From Candidatus Gastranaerophilales bacterium (GTDB lineage Bacteria; Cyanobacteriota; Vampirovibrionia; Gastranaerophilales; Gastranaerophilaceae): 46,860 bases of DNA. Shown in pieces: positions 8,753-15,331 of this stretch. Made by a program: the position numbers and the translations under genes. Positions within the stretch are counted from its first letter, which is position 1. Each line of letters starts with the position of its first letter. The stretch is from contig CALUUV010000004.1 of NCBI GenBank assembly GCA_944324055.1, positions 1 to 46,860 on the forward strand, written 5' to 3'. A model generated the notes under the pieces. That model saw nothing but the letters and a program-made list of their open reading frames with translations, was not told the DNA's origin and searched no databases.

Positions 8753-8779
8753 TAAAGATTTTAATAAAAAAGCCGATAT
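8753..8779 (+). promoter_or_regulatory. Sigma-28 (FliA)-type promoter
   Basis: TAAAGATT (8753-8760), exactly 11 bases, then GCCGATAT (8772-8779). The FliA consensus is TAAAGTTT-N11-GCCGATAA, so 14 of 16 positions match with perfect spacing. It lies about 30 bases before the ATG of the 51-aa gene and points toward it. Confidence 0.8.
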
Positions 8780-8809
8780 AAAAACTACAGTCAAAAGAAA
8801 GGATAGTAT

Positions 8810-8965
8810 ATGTTAAAAAAGATTGAAACACCTACTTGTAATACCTTCAGTGGCGTAGAATATATACTCAGAGGCGCAAAGAAAAGACGTGCTTCTGCTA
8901 TAGCAAATGCCAGACGTATGAATGCCGAAGTCGGAGTTCAAACAAAACTGGTAGCGGTTAAGTAA
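8810..8965 (+). CDS. Small basic 51-aa protein under a flagellar-type promoter
   Basis: A short gene encoding 51 residues starting MLKKIETPTCNTF, with a strongly basic middle (RGAKKRRASAIANARRMN) predicted to be helical. AAGAAAGGA lies seven bases before the ATG, a FliA-type promoter lies just upstream, and a clean terminator follows. Promoter, ribosome site, frame and terminator together make it a convincing gene despite its size. No family is recognised. By its promoter it should be expressed late in flagellar assembly with flagellin. It could be a small regulator, an export chaperone or a structural cofactor; none of these is shown by the sequence. Confidence 0.65.
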   Translation: MLKKIETPTCNTFSGVEYILRGAKKRRASAIANARRMNAEVGVQTKLVAVK

Positions 8966-9006
8966 TCATGGTCTAACGATTTAGTAAGATAGTTGAGAGT
9001 AATTTT

Positions 9007-9032
9007 AAGCGAACCAAGGTTCGCTTTTATTT
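9007..9032 (+). terminator. Terminator after the 51-aa gene
   Basis: The stem AAGCGAACC / GGTTCGCTT is followed by TTATTTT. The tight two-base gap means the top pairs open into a four-base loop. Confidence 0.8.
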
Positions 9033-9084
9033 TGCAAAAAAAATAATTTATGATAAGATGTATATAGCTTAGAGGAAAGACCTT

Positions 9085-9174
9085 GGAAAAGTGGCCGAGT
9101 AGGCTTAAGGCGGCACCCTGCTAAGGTGTTGTGTGGAGTAATCTGCACCGTGGGTTCGAATCCCACCTTTTCCG
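9085..9174 (+). tRNA. tRNA-Ser (GCU)
   Basis: The acceptor stem GGAAAAG (9085-9091) pairs with CTTTTCC (9167-9173), with discriminator G at 9174. The anticodon loop CTGCTAA gives anticodon GCU, reading AGU/AGC serine codons. There is a long class II variable arm, and the T arm is GTGGG-TTCGAAT-CCCAC. CCA is not encoded (AATTTT follows). A UUCG-loop terminator starts seven bases downstream. Confidence 0.95.
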
Positions 9175-9180
9175 AATTTT

Positions 9181-9204
9181 AAAGACCCTTCGGGGTCTTT
9201 TTTT
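9181..9204 (+). terminator. UUCG-loop terminator of tRNA-Ser
   Basis: AAAGACCC-TTCG-GGGTCTTT followed by Ts. A stable tetraloop hairpin seven bases after the tRNA end. Confidence 0.9.
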
Positions 9205-9349
9205 GTGGGATGAGAACCACAAAGCGGTAGCTTTGTCTAGGTTCGAGCGCGAGTGAGCTGAGGGCGAAGGTCTTTTCTTTGGAGCAAGTACCACTTGCAA
9301 AAAGAAAAACCGTAGACCCGTTAAACGCGAACGAGCAAGACAAGCCCAC
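9205..9349. other. Candidate structured RNA / repeat element, copy A
   Basis: A 145-bp element much richer in GC than its surroundings. GTGGG at the left end pairs with CCCAC at the right end. Inside are ACAAAGC-GGTA-GCTTTGT, a GTCTA/TAGAC pairing, and a long hairpin with TTTTCTTT / AAAGAAAA outer and GCAAGT-ACC-ACTTGC inner stems. Whether it is transcribed is unknown, as it follows a terminator. Confidence 0.5.
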
Positions 9350-9365
9350 CTTTTCCGAATTTATT

Positions 9366-9397
9366 AAAACCACCTTTGATTAGGTGGTTTTATTTTT
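9366..9397 (+). terminator. Second terminator in repeat copy A
   Basis: AAAACCACCT / AGGTGGTTTT with loop TTGATT, then TATTTTTG. It follows the second copy of the tRNA-Ser 3' end, as if that end once belonged to a complete tRNA gene. Confidence 0.8.
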
Positions 9398-9497
9398 GTA
9401 TTCGGGGTAGGTTCTCACCCAGTGGGTTCGATTCCCTCCTTCCTAAAATTGATACTTAATCAATTTTAGGCGGAGTCCTTCACCTTTTCCGAATTTT

Positions 9498-9521
9498 AAA
9501 GACCCTTCGGGGTCTTTTTTT
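9498..9521 (+). terminator. UUCG-loop terminator in repeat copy B
   Basis: Identical to the hairpin at 9181-9204: AAAGACCC-TTCG-GGGTCTTT plus Ts. No intact gene precedes it. Confidence 0.8.
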
Positions 9522-9666
9522 GTGGGATGAGAACCACAAAGCGGTAGCTTTGTCTAGGTTCGAGCGCGAGTGAGCTGAGGGCAAAGGTCTTTTCTTTGGA
9601 GCAAGTACCACTTGCGAAAAGAAAAACCGTAGACCCGTTAAACGCGAACGAGCAAGAGAATCCCAC
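9522..9666. other. Candidate structured RNA / repeat element, copy B
   Basis: Same element as 9205-9349 with four differences. In this copy the end pairing is longer: GTGGGAT at 9522-9528 pairs with ATCCCAC ending at 9666. The inner hairpins are kept. Confidence 0.5.
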
Positions 9667-9682
9667 CTTTTCCGAATTTATT

Positions 9683-9714
9683 AAAACCACCTTTAATTAG
9701 GTGGTTTTATTTTT
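9683..9714 (+). terminator. Second terminator in repeat copy B
   Basis: AAAACCACCT / AGGTGGTTTT with loop TTAATT, then TATTTTTG. It differs from the copy A hairpin by one loop base. Confidence 0.75.
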
Positions 9715-9862
9715 GTATTCGGAGCGGATTCTTACCCAGGGGGTTCGATTCCCGCCTTCCTAAAATTGATACTTAATTAATTTTAATTAAATAGTTTTAT
9801 TTTTAATTAATAAATGATAAAATTTATCTACAAATTTTATTTTCATAAAGAGAGGTTCTTGA

Positions 9863-10597
9863 ATGAATATTATAACTTTAGACTTTATTAAAAACATATT
9901 AAAAAAACCAACTTTTATTTTTAGTTTAATTACAATATTATTAAGTTTAATCATATTATTTGGTTGTCATTTCCAATACCCAGACTTTTATTCTAATAGA
10001 GAACTTGCAGACCAAATAGCTCAAACTGTTTCACCACAAGATGTAGAACAAGCAGTAAAACATTTATTAAACCCTAGATATAATATATTTAATATTATTT
10101 TCCAAATATGGGGTTGGTGTGTAACATTATTAATATTCTCAGCAACTTTTAGAATTGATAAGTTTAGCAAATTCAGACAACTACCAATTCTAAATAAAAA
10201 ACTTTTCATTTACCTTTGGATTAATTTATCATATTTAATATGGGGTTTTGCCTATATTTCAGGATATATGATTAATCTTGAGAAATATGTATATAATGGA
10301 GCTGCCGATACTTTCGCTATCCCTTTATTTGGTATTATTAGCGCACTAATATTTATAGGTGTAATTTATTATCTAATAACAAATCTTCTTGCTTTTATCA
10401 CCTATAATACAAAAATTAAAAGAATCTTTTATAATTTTTTATGGTTCTTTTTATTTATATTTTGGTTAATTCTTACTATTGATACATTCACCTGGCAGTT
10501 CAGCTACTACCATTTGATATTAGATTTATATTATTTTATTACATTAATTTTAATAATATATGCTATGGGATTTAACAAAAATTTAGAAATTAAATAA
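9863..10597 (+). CDS. Polytopic membrane protein of unknown function
   Basis: A 244-aa protein with about six hydrophobic segments (near residues 18-37, 73-95, 112-135, 150-180, 190-208, 215-238). A ~35-residue polar loop after the first helix (FYSNRELADQIAQTVSPQDVEQ) probably faces the periplasm. No catalytic or transport motif is recognised. GAGAGG precedes the ATG by eight bases. It stands alone between the tRNA-Ser repeat array and a convergent papain-like gene, and so may belong to a variable region. It is AT-rich with many Phe/Tyr/Trp residues, as expected for a membrane protein. Confidence 0.7.
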   Translation: MNIITLDFIKNILKKPTFIFSLITILLSLIILFGCHFQYPDFYSNRELADQIAQTVSPQDVEQAVKHLLNPRYNIFNIIFQIWGWCVTLLIFSATFRIDKFSKFRQLPILNKKLFIYLWINLSYLIWGFAYISGYMINLEKYVYNGAADTFAIPLFGIISALIFIGVIYYLITNLLAFITYNTKIKRIFYNFLWFFLFIFWLILTIDTFTWQFSYYHLILDLYYFITLILIIYAMGFNKNLEIK

Positions 10598-10622
10598 TTA
10601 TTGTATCTTATTCAAAATTAAA

Positions 10623-11522
10623 TTAAGATAACTTTATTTTTTGAGATATAAAATTAATAACTTTTGAAAATAATGATGTTTTCTTTTGAACTGGCTCTTC
10701 TTTGGGTCTTGTTATTTTTAAATTATAATCCTTTTTTAAAGAGTCAATTATCTCAGTTGGAAATTCTTGTACTGTTAAAAATGAAAAAGCATAAGCCTTT
10801 TCAGCTTTTTCTTTATTTTCATTAAGAAGTAATTTAGGATACAACGCTGTTAAATGTTTTTTCTCTGTACCTGATAAATTTAATTTATATTGAGGTAATA
10901 ACATTAATTTATCACCTTCTTCAAGTTGTTCTGAAATATATTTCCCTGACTGATATTTTACAAATGCTTGATTTGGATAATCAGCAAAGCCAGACCAAGT
11001 ATCTAATATTATTGCATCGTTGTTAGGTTTTATTAAATGCTCTGCTTCTACATTATCTATTCCATTCCAATATTTATAATTCTTTGGAAGTTTTACATTT
11101 ACACCTGCAACAACATGATCTAAATCTTTTATTATATTAGTTTTAGGGTTATATGCATATAAATAAAGAGTACTTGCATCTTTATAATCATTTAGCTCTA
11201 AAGCAGCACAAGTTGCAGATGCTTGTTCATAACAATTCCCTACTCTTGTTTTTTTTAGTCCAGGTAACATTTTAAATACATTAACACTTGGCTCATTAGA
11301 TATTGAGTAATAATTACGTAATTCACTTATCTGAGAAGAAACATAACTTATAAAATTAAAACAATCAGGTTTTCGTTCTGCATTATTAAATGTTTCTAAG
11401 GCAGTATTTGAATACACCGGAAATTCTTGATGAACTCTGCGACAAATTTCATCAGCTTTCCTTATTGAAATATTTCTTGATCTAAAATATGGGGTCGAGT
11501 GAGATTGATTTATTGTATTCAT
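10623..11522 (-). CDS. Papain/transglutaminase-like protein with Cys-His-Asp triad
   Basis: A 299-aa protein, family not recognised. The order Cys97 (RVGNCYEQASAT), His136 (KDLDHVVAGVNV) and Asp174 (DAIILDTWSGFAD) matches a transglutaminase or papain-like triad, including the strand spacing. The first ~20 residues (NTINQSHSTPYFRSRN) are polar and Phe-containing, like the N-termini of several other unknown proteins here. The C-terminus has a Lys-rich helix. There is no signal peptide. It could be a peptidase, a cross-linking enzyme or a secreted effector. A second papain-fold gene lies about 4 kb away at 6350. No clear Shine-Dalgarno was identified. Confidence 0.6.
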   Translation of the reverse strand: MNTINQSHSTPYFRSRNISIRKADEICRRVHQEFPVYSNTALETFNNAERKPDCFNFISYVSSQISELRNYYSISNEPSVNVFKMLPGLKKTRVGNCYEQASATCAALELNDYKDASTLYLYAYNPKTNIIKDLDHVVAGVNVKLPKNYKYWNGIDNVEAEHLIKPNNDAIILDTWSGFADYPNQAFVKYQSGKYISEQLEEGDKLMLLPQYKLNLSGTEKKHLTALYPKLLLNENKEKAEKAYAFSFLTVQEFPTEIIDSLKKDYNLKITRPKEEPVQKKTSLFSKVINFISQKIKLS

Positions 11523-11641
11523 ACAATTATTTGAAAACCTATAATAAAATATTTTGCTAGTTTATATAGTTCTTTTTATTAGACAAAATATTAATGTTTT
11601 TTTCTAAATACATAATAAAAATAATACAAGGAGGGAAAATT

Positions 11642-11848
11642 ATGTTTAATTTCTTAAAATATTTTTCATTTGTACTAGTAATTATAGGTGCTTTAAATTG
11701 GGGGCTTATTGGGTTCTTCAATTTTGATTTAGTTGCTGCTATTTTTGGCGAAATGACAATGATGTCTAGAATAGTCTATTCGTTAGTCGGTATAAGTGCT
11801 ATCGTATCAGCTATTACTACTTACATGTGCCATGCTGATTGTTATTAA
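11642..11848 (+). CDS. DUF378 family small membrane protein
   Basis: A 68-aa protein with two membrane helices. The signature LVIIGALNWGLIGFFNFDLVAAIFG is diagnostic for DUF378, followed by RIVYSLVGISAI. The start is placed at 11642, not at an upstream in-frame ATG (11594), because a strong AAGGAGGG sits eight bases before it. Function is unknown in general; members are small inner-membrane proteins. It is a single-gene unit ended by a terminator. The C-terminal Cys/His residues (YMCHADCY) are unusual but short. Confidence 0.88.
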   Translation: MFNFLKYFSFVLVIIGALNWGLIGFFNFDLVAAIFGEMTMMSRIVYSLVGISAIVSAITTYMCHADCY

Positions 11849-11856
11849 TCTTATTT

Positions 11857-11888
11857 AAAGAGCTTTCATTTTTTGAAAGCTCTTTATT
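11857..11888 (+). terminator. Terminator after DUF378 gene
   Basis: AAAGAGCTTTC / GAAAGCTCTTT with a seven-base AT loop. The T-tail is short (TTTATTAAT). Confidence 0.75.
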
Positions 11889-11940
11889 AATAATCTAATA
11901 TGCCGAACTAGGCAATTTATTTTTTTATTGAAGAATTTAA

Positions 11941-11946
11941 TATAAA
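11941..11946 (+). promoter_or_regulatory. -10 box of leaderless MCE gene
   Basis: TATAAA ends exactly six bases before the ATG at 11953, with no Shine-Dalgarno in between. This is the same geometry as hydE and the TPR gene at 40155. Confidence 0.55.
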
Positions 11947-11952
11947 AATGTT

Positions 11953-12795
11953 ATGAGAAAATATTTTTTATTAGGATTTATTTTAATTGCGATAGGTTTA
12001 TGTTGGGTTATTTATAAAGAAATAACTTACACTAAAATTTATGTAAAATTTGCAGATTTAAGACCTTTTAATAATAGAATACCTGTATATTATAAAGGTA
12101 TTGTCATAGGTGAAGCGAGAGGTAAAAAGCATAGTGATGATTATAAATATACAATCGTAAAACTTGTTTTGTATCCTAAAAATTTAATGCTTCCATCTAA
12201 TACTGAAGTCTTATTGAAGAAAAAAATTCAAGGGGTAAAAATATCTGATTTTATTGAGTTAGTTTATCCTAAAAATCCAACTAATAAAATGATTTGTAAT
12301 GGTTGTATAATCAATGGTTCTACAACTGTTGATATAGATGAGTTTATGAAAAATAATAAGCTTACAGAATTAGAAGAAATTAAAGAGAATTTACTCGCAA
12401 CGACTCAAAATTTAAATCAAGCTACTAAAAATGTTAATACTCTATTGATTAATGTAAATACAATGTTAAAGCAAAATCAGACTAATATTGAAAATACGAC
12501 CAGCAATATTTCTAATTTAACAACTAAAATAAATGATTCCCTAAATCAAACAAATCTTGATAGCACAGTTTCAAATATCGAAAAAATTACAGATAATTTA
12601 AATAAAACGACAGAAAATATAAACACAATGATTCCAGAATTTGGTTCTACAATAGAAAATACTCAAGATATTACTGCGAATGTAAGTGCAATAACTTGTG
12701 GAGTTCGCCAAACACTAAGAAAACCTTTTGGCGGAATGAGAGTTTTATTCGGGAAATCAATTAATGAACCAAGATGCAAAGCTTGTGGACAATAA
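11953..12795 (+). CDS. MCE/MlaD-type lipid-transport protein
   Basis: A 280-aa protein with one N-terminal membrane anchor (residues 4-20) and an MCE domain (about 28-125; FADLRPFNNRIPVYYKGIVIGEA, VLLKKKIQGVKISDFIEL). A long Asn/Thr-rich coiled coil follows to about 245. MlaD-like proteins sit in the inner membrane, form rings and pass phospholipids between the membranes with an MlaE permease and MlaF ATPase, neither of which is encoded here. The coiled coil suggests a needle-like extension, as in longer MCE proteins. It ends with RCKACGQ. Together with lpxK it supports an outer membrane. Confidence 0.85.
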   Translation: MRKYFLLGFILIAIGLCWVIYKEITYTKIYVKFADLRPFNNRIPVYYKGIVIGEARGKKHSDDYKYTIVKLVLYPKNLMLPSNTEVLLKKKIQGVKISDFIELVYPKNPTNKMICNGCIINGSTTVDIDEFMKNNKLTELEEIKENLLATTQNLNQATKNVNTLLINVNTMLKQNQTNIENTTSNISNLTTKINDSLNQTNLDSTVSNIEKITDNLNKTTENINTMIPEFGSTIENTQDITANVSAITCGVRQTLRKPFGGMRVLFGKSINEPRCKACGQ

Positions 12796-12843
12796 TAAAT
12801 TATTGTATTATTAAATAAAAATTTAATTCTGGAAGTAAAATAA

Positions 12844-13686
12844 ATGAATAAATGCACTTTTACACTAAATAATGGTTATGAAATACCTAAATTTGGATTT
12901 GGTACATATCTTGCTGAGGATAAAACACTAATTGAATCAGTAAAAATAGCTATCAATTCTGGATACAGATTAATTGATACTGCGGCTTTTTATAATAATG
13001 AGTCCGCCTTAGGATTTGCAATTAAAGATTCTGAAATAAATAGAAATGAATTATTTATTACAAGCAAAGTATGGAATACTGATAGAGGTTATAAGCAAAC
13101 CAAACTTGCTTTTGAAAAAAGCTTAAACAATCTCAAGCTTGATTACCTTGATTTATATTTAATACATTGGCCAGCAAATAAAAAACAATTTAGTAATGCC
13201 AAAGAAATCAACGCACAAACTTGGAAAGCTATGGAAGAGCTATACCTTGAAGGGAAAATCAAAGCTATTGGTTTAAGTAACTTTTTACCTCATCATATTG
13301 AAGAATTAAAAGAAACAGCGCAAATAATGCCTATGGTTAACCAAATCGAATTTCATCCAGGATTTGCTCAAGTTGAACTAGTCAAATATTGTCAAAAAAA
13401 TAATATTATTGTTGAAGCTTGGTCTCCATTAGGAAGAAGCGATTCTCTAAACAATAAGGCCATAAAATCATTATCTAGAAAATATGACAAAACACCTGCT
13501 CAAATAATATTAAGATGGATTGTACAGCAAAATATCATACCATTACCTAAATCAACAACACCATCAAGAATAATTGAAAACATTAATATTTTTGATTTTG
13601 AACTAGATAATGATGATATTGAACTAATAAATAACATCAAAGAATCAAATGCAGAATGTGCAAACCCAGACGAAGTAGATTTTTAA
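12844..13686 (+). CDS. Aldo/keto reductase
   Basis: A 280-aa NADPH-dependent aldo/keto reductase of the 2,5-diketo-gluconate reductase type. The catalytic tetrad is visible: Asp and Tyr in LIDTAAFYNNE, Lys in ITSKVW, His in LIHWP. The cofactor region GLSNF, NQIEFHP, WSPLGR and PLPKSTTPSRI is complete. Length is normal. GGAAG lies eight bases before the ATG. It is the first gene of a tight unit with an SMR exporter (14-base gap) and an AlkD-like protein (1-base overlap), perhaps for detoxifying reactive aldehydes or alkylating compounds. The substrate is unknown. Confidence 0.93.
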   Translation: MNKCTFTLNNGYEIPKFGFGTYLAEDKTLIESVKIAINSGYRLIDTAAFYNNESALGFAIKDSEINRNELFITSKVWNTDRGYKQTKLAFEKSLNNLKLDYLDLYLIHWPANKKQFSNAKEINAQTWKAMEELYLEGKIKAIGLSNFLPHHIEELKETAQIMPMVNQIEFHPGFAQVELVKYCQKNNIIVEAWSPLGRSDSLNNKAIKSLSRKYDKTPAQIILRWIVQQNIIPLPKSTTPSRIIENINIFDFELDNDDIELINNIKESNAECANPDEVDF

Positions 13687-13700
13687 AGAGGAGATTTTTA

Positions 13701-14018
13701 ATGAGTTGGTTTTATTTATTCTTAGCTGCAATATTTGAAGTAGGTTGGCCTTTAGGTTTTAAAATGGCAGATGTTACTGGACAAAAATATCTTTGGATTA
13801 TATTTGCAATTATTGCAATGACTCTTAGCGGATACTTCCTATTTATCGCACAAAAAGAAATTCCTATAGGAACAGCTTATGCCGTTTGGACTGGAATTGG
13901 AGCATCATGTACATTCCTCATTGGGGTTATATTTTTTAATGATGTACTTAATTTAATGAGACTACTTGGAGTAATTTTAATTATTGGTGGAGTTATTTTA
14001 TTAAAGGTTGGGCACTAA
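13701..14018 (+). CDS. SMR family exporter, Gdx/SugE-like
   Basis: A 105-aa four-helix small multidrug resistance protein. The essential membrane Glu is in AAIFEVGWPLGFK. The motif GTAYAVWTGIGAS is typical of the Gdx (SugE) guanidinium exporters rather than EmrE. The start is set at 13701 because AGAGGAG lies eight bases upstream; an in-frame ATG at 13656 would overlap the aldo/keto reductase. Gdx proteins swap guanidinium for protons as dual-topology dimers. No guanidine riboswitch is seen, as the gene sits inside an operon. It overlaps the AlkD-like gene by one base (TAATG). Confidence 0.88.
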   Translation: MSWFYLFLAAIFEVGWPLGFKMADVTGQKYLWIIFAIIAMTLSGYFLFIAQKEIPIGTAYAVWTGIGASCTFLIGVIFFNDVLNLMRLLGVILIIGGVILLKVGH

Positions 14019-14689
14019 TGAATATTAAAGAAAGATTATTAAAAGAAGTTGATAAAACATACAAAGATTTTAATCAAAAACTGATACCTAATATAAATAA
14101 TATTTTAGGTATTAGAGTTCCAGTTTTACGAAAAATATCAAAAGAAATTTATAAAAATAATTGGCAAGATTTTCTAAAACAAAAACCACAATATTTTGAA
14201 GAAGCAATGTTACAAGGGATGGTAATAGGGCTTATTAAAGATGAACCTAATGCAATTTTAGAATATATTGAAACTTTTATCCCTAAAATTAATAACTGGG
14301 CTGTTTGTGATTGTTTCTGTTCCGGCCTTAAGTTCACGAAGAATAATAAAGAACTAGTATGGAATTTTTTGCATAAATATCTTAATTCTAGTAAAGAATA
14401 TGAAATTAGGTTTGTTCTTGTAATGCTACTTAATTATTACATTGAAGAAAAATACCTAAATAAAATTTTTAAAATAATTGAAAACTATCAATATAATGAT
14501 TATTATGCGCATATGGGAGCAGCTTGGTTAATATCAATTTGCTATATAAAATATCCAGAAGAAACAACTAAATACCTTTTAAATTCTAATATTGATACAA
14601 AAACATATAATAAATCTATTCAAAAAATTATTGAATCTAATAAAATTGATAAAAAAACAAAAAATAAATTAAAAACTTTTAAAAAGTAA
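14018..14689 (+). CDS. AlkD-like DNA alkylation repair protein
   Basis: A 223-aa HEAT-like all-helical protein of the AlkD family, glycosylases that remove bulky or cationic alkylated bases without base flipping. Family patterns are LGIRVPVLRKISKEI near the N-terminus, INNWAVCDCFCSGLK in the middle, and YYAHMGAAWLISICYIKYPE plus IQKIIESN toward the C-terminus. The start overlaps the preceding stop by one base, so translation is coupled. The link to an aldo/keto reductase and an SMR pump suggests a small chemical-stress unit, which is an inference from context. Confidence 0.88.
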   Translation: MNIKERLLKEVDKTYKDFNQKLIPNINNILGIRVPVLRKISKEIYKNNWQDFLKQKPQYFEEAMLQGMVIGLIKDEPNAILEYIETFIPKINNWAVCDCFCSGLKFTKNNKELVWNFLHKYLNSSKEYEIRFVLVMLLNYYIEEKYLNKIFKIIENYQYNDYYAHMGAAWLISICYIKYPEETTKYLLNSNIDTKTYNKSIQKIIESNKIDKKTKNKLKTFKK

Positions 14690-14722
14690 GCAAAAAATCT
14701 ATTTAGATGTTTTCATTCTAAT

Positions 14723-15331
14723 ATGAAAGCTATAAAAAATAATTTGCCAATATTAGATACAACAAACAGGATTTTTCAAAATTTTTATTATAAAAAGCCA
14801 GTAACATTAAAAAGAGCTTTATATGATATTTTTGAAACATCATCTATGAATGATGGAATAATGAGTGAAAAAGAACAAATTAAACAATTTATAACAGACT
14901 TAAAAGATGAAAAAATTGGGCAAAAAAAAATTAGTAAAATAATCGGAGCAGGGAGCTCATCTATAGCTTTTGAAACCCCTATGGGAGATGTTTTAAAAAT
15001 ATCTCATCAAAACCCTTTTGTTGAAAATAGACCAATACAAGATTTTGATGCGGAAATATTCAAAAAAGGCAAACATAAAAATAGCTATTATTTATTAGAA
15101 GAAAAACTTGATAAGGTTAATTTTATAGAAGACGATAACCCTGCAATACAAGTTGTAGAAAAAATCAAAGAAAAAGGTTTTAAAGTTCATGATTTATGGG
15201 ATATGCAAACTTGGCAAGTTGGGAGAAGTAAAAATGGGCAACTCAAGTTATTAGATCATGAATGTGCCCAATTTAAATCAAAGTTTCATAAAATTAAAAC
15301 ATTTATAAATCAATTTTTACACAGGAATTAA
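14723..15331 (+). CDS. Small kinase-like fold protein, degenerate catalytic loop
   Basis: A 202-aa protein with protein-kinase/APH-like features. A glycine-rich loop IIGAGSSSIAFET (about 73-85) is followed by a strand with candidate ATP-binding Lys92 (DVLKIS). VHDLWDMQTW (155-164) sits where the catalytic HxD loop should be, and LKLLDHECAQ has Asp178 in the DFG position. The metal-binding Asn of the usual HxDxxxxN loop is missing, so it may be an atypical or inactive kinase. The first ~65 residues are unassigned. It lies 33 bases after the AlkD gene and overlaps the convergent CoA-disulfide reductase gene by 15 bases. The target is unknown. Confidence 0.55.
   Translation: MKAIKNNLPILDTTNRIFQNFYYKKPVTLKRALYDIFETSSMNDGIMSEKEQIKQFITDLKDEKIGQKKISKIIGAGSSSIAFETPMGDVLKISHQNPFVENRPIQDFDAEIFKKGKHKNSYYLLEEKLDKVNFIEDDNPAIQVVEKIKEKGFKVHDLWDMQTWQVGRSKNGQLKLLDHECAQFKSKFHKIKTFINQFLHRN

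Larger units (their letters stand above)
8325..8809. other. Long intergenic region between flagellin and the 51-aa gene
   Basis: No convincing gene lies in these 485 bases. They hold the flagellin Shine-Dalgarno, a TCGTTAACTAA-type element (8421-8441, minus) and a compact palindrome GTATATCCGTATAC near 8572-8585. There is a GC-richer patch around 8540-8570 with two TACATTAC copies on the minus strand. A minus-strand TTTACA / TAATAAT promoter-like pair lies near 8590-8620. The sigma-28-like promoter of the downstream gene is at its right end. If the distal promoter is used, the flagellin leader would be about 250 nt. Confidence 0.5.
9164..9469 (+). repeat. 317-bp-period tandem repeat, copy A (begins inside tRNA-Ser 3' end)
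   Basis: About 306 bp nearly identical to 9481-9786 (13 differences by eye). The copy begins within the tRNA-Ser acceptor 3' strand. It then holds a UUCG terminator, a ~145-bp GC-richer structured element, a second copy of CCCACCTTTTCCG (tRNA 3' end), a second terminator, and a T-arm-like GTGGGTTCGATTCCC. It ends at a perfect 12-bp inverted repeat (CCTAAAATTGAT / ATCAATTTTAGG). It looks like debris from recombination or integration at a tRNA 3' end. Confidence 0.9.
9481..9786 (+). repeat. 317-bp-period tandem repeat, copy B
   Basis: Second copy of 9164-9469. It preserves a 17-base exact match to the tRNA-Ser 3' end (GAATCCCACCTTTTCCG at 9658-9674 against 9158-9174), 500 bp away from the gene. 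Seven of the 13 differences from copy A cluster in about 45 bp around 9716-9761, the part that resembles a tRNA T arm. The terminal inverted repeat is degraded here. Confidence 0.9.

Noticed and set aside
9179-9373. 64-codon minus-strand frame, repeated at 9496-9690
   Set aside because: It runs through terminator hairpins and a tRNA 3'-end copy, starts at GTG with no sensible ribosome site, and matches no family. The four differences between copies all fall on third codon positions (about 1 in 81 by chance), which is curious but too few to claim coding.
11594-11641. Longer DUF378 start
   Set aside because: The extension covers the strong AAGGAGGG ribosome site, and the DUF378 domain begins right at the internal ATG.
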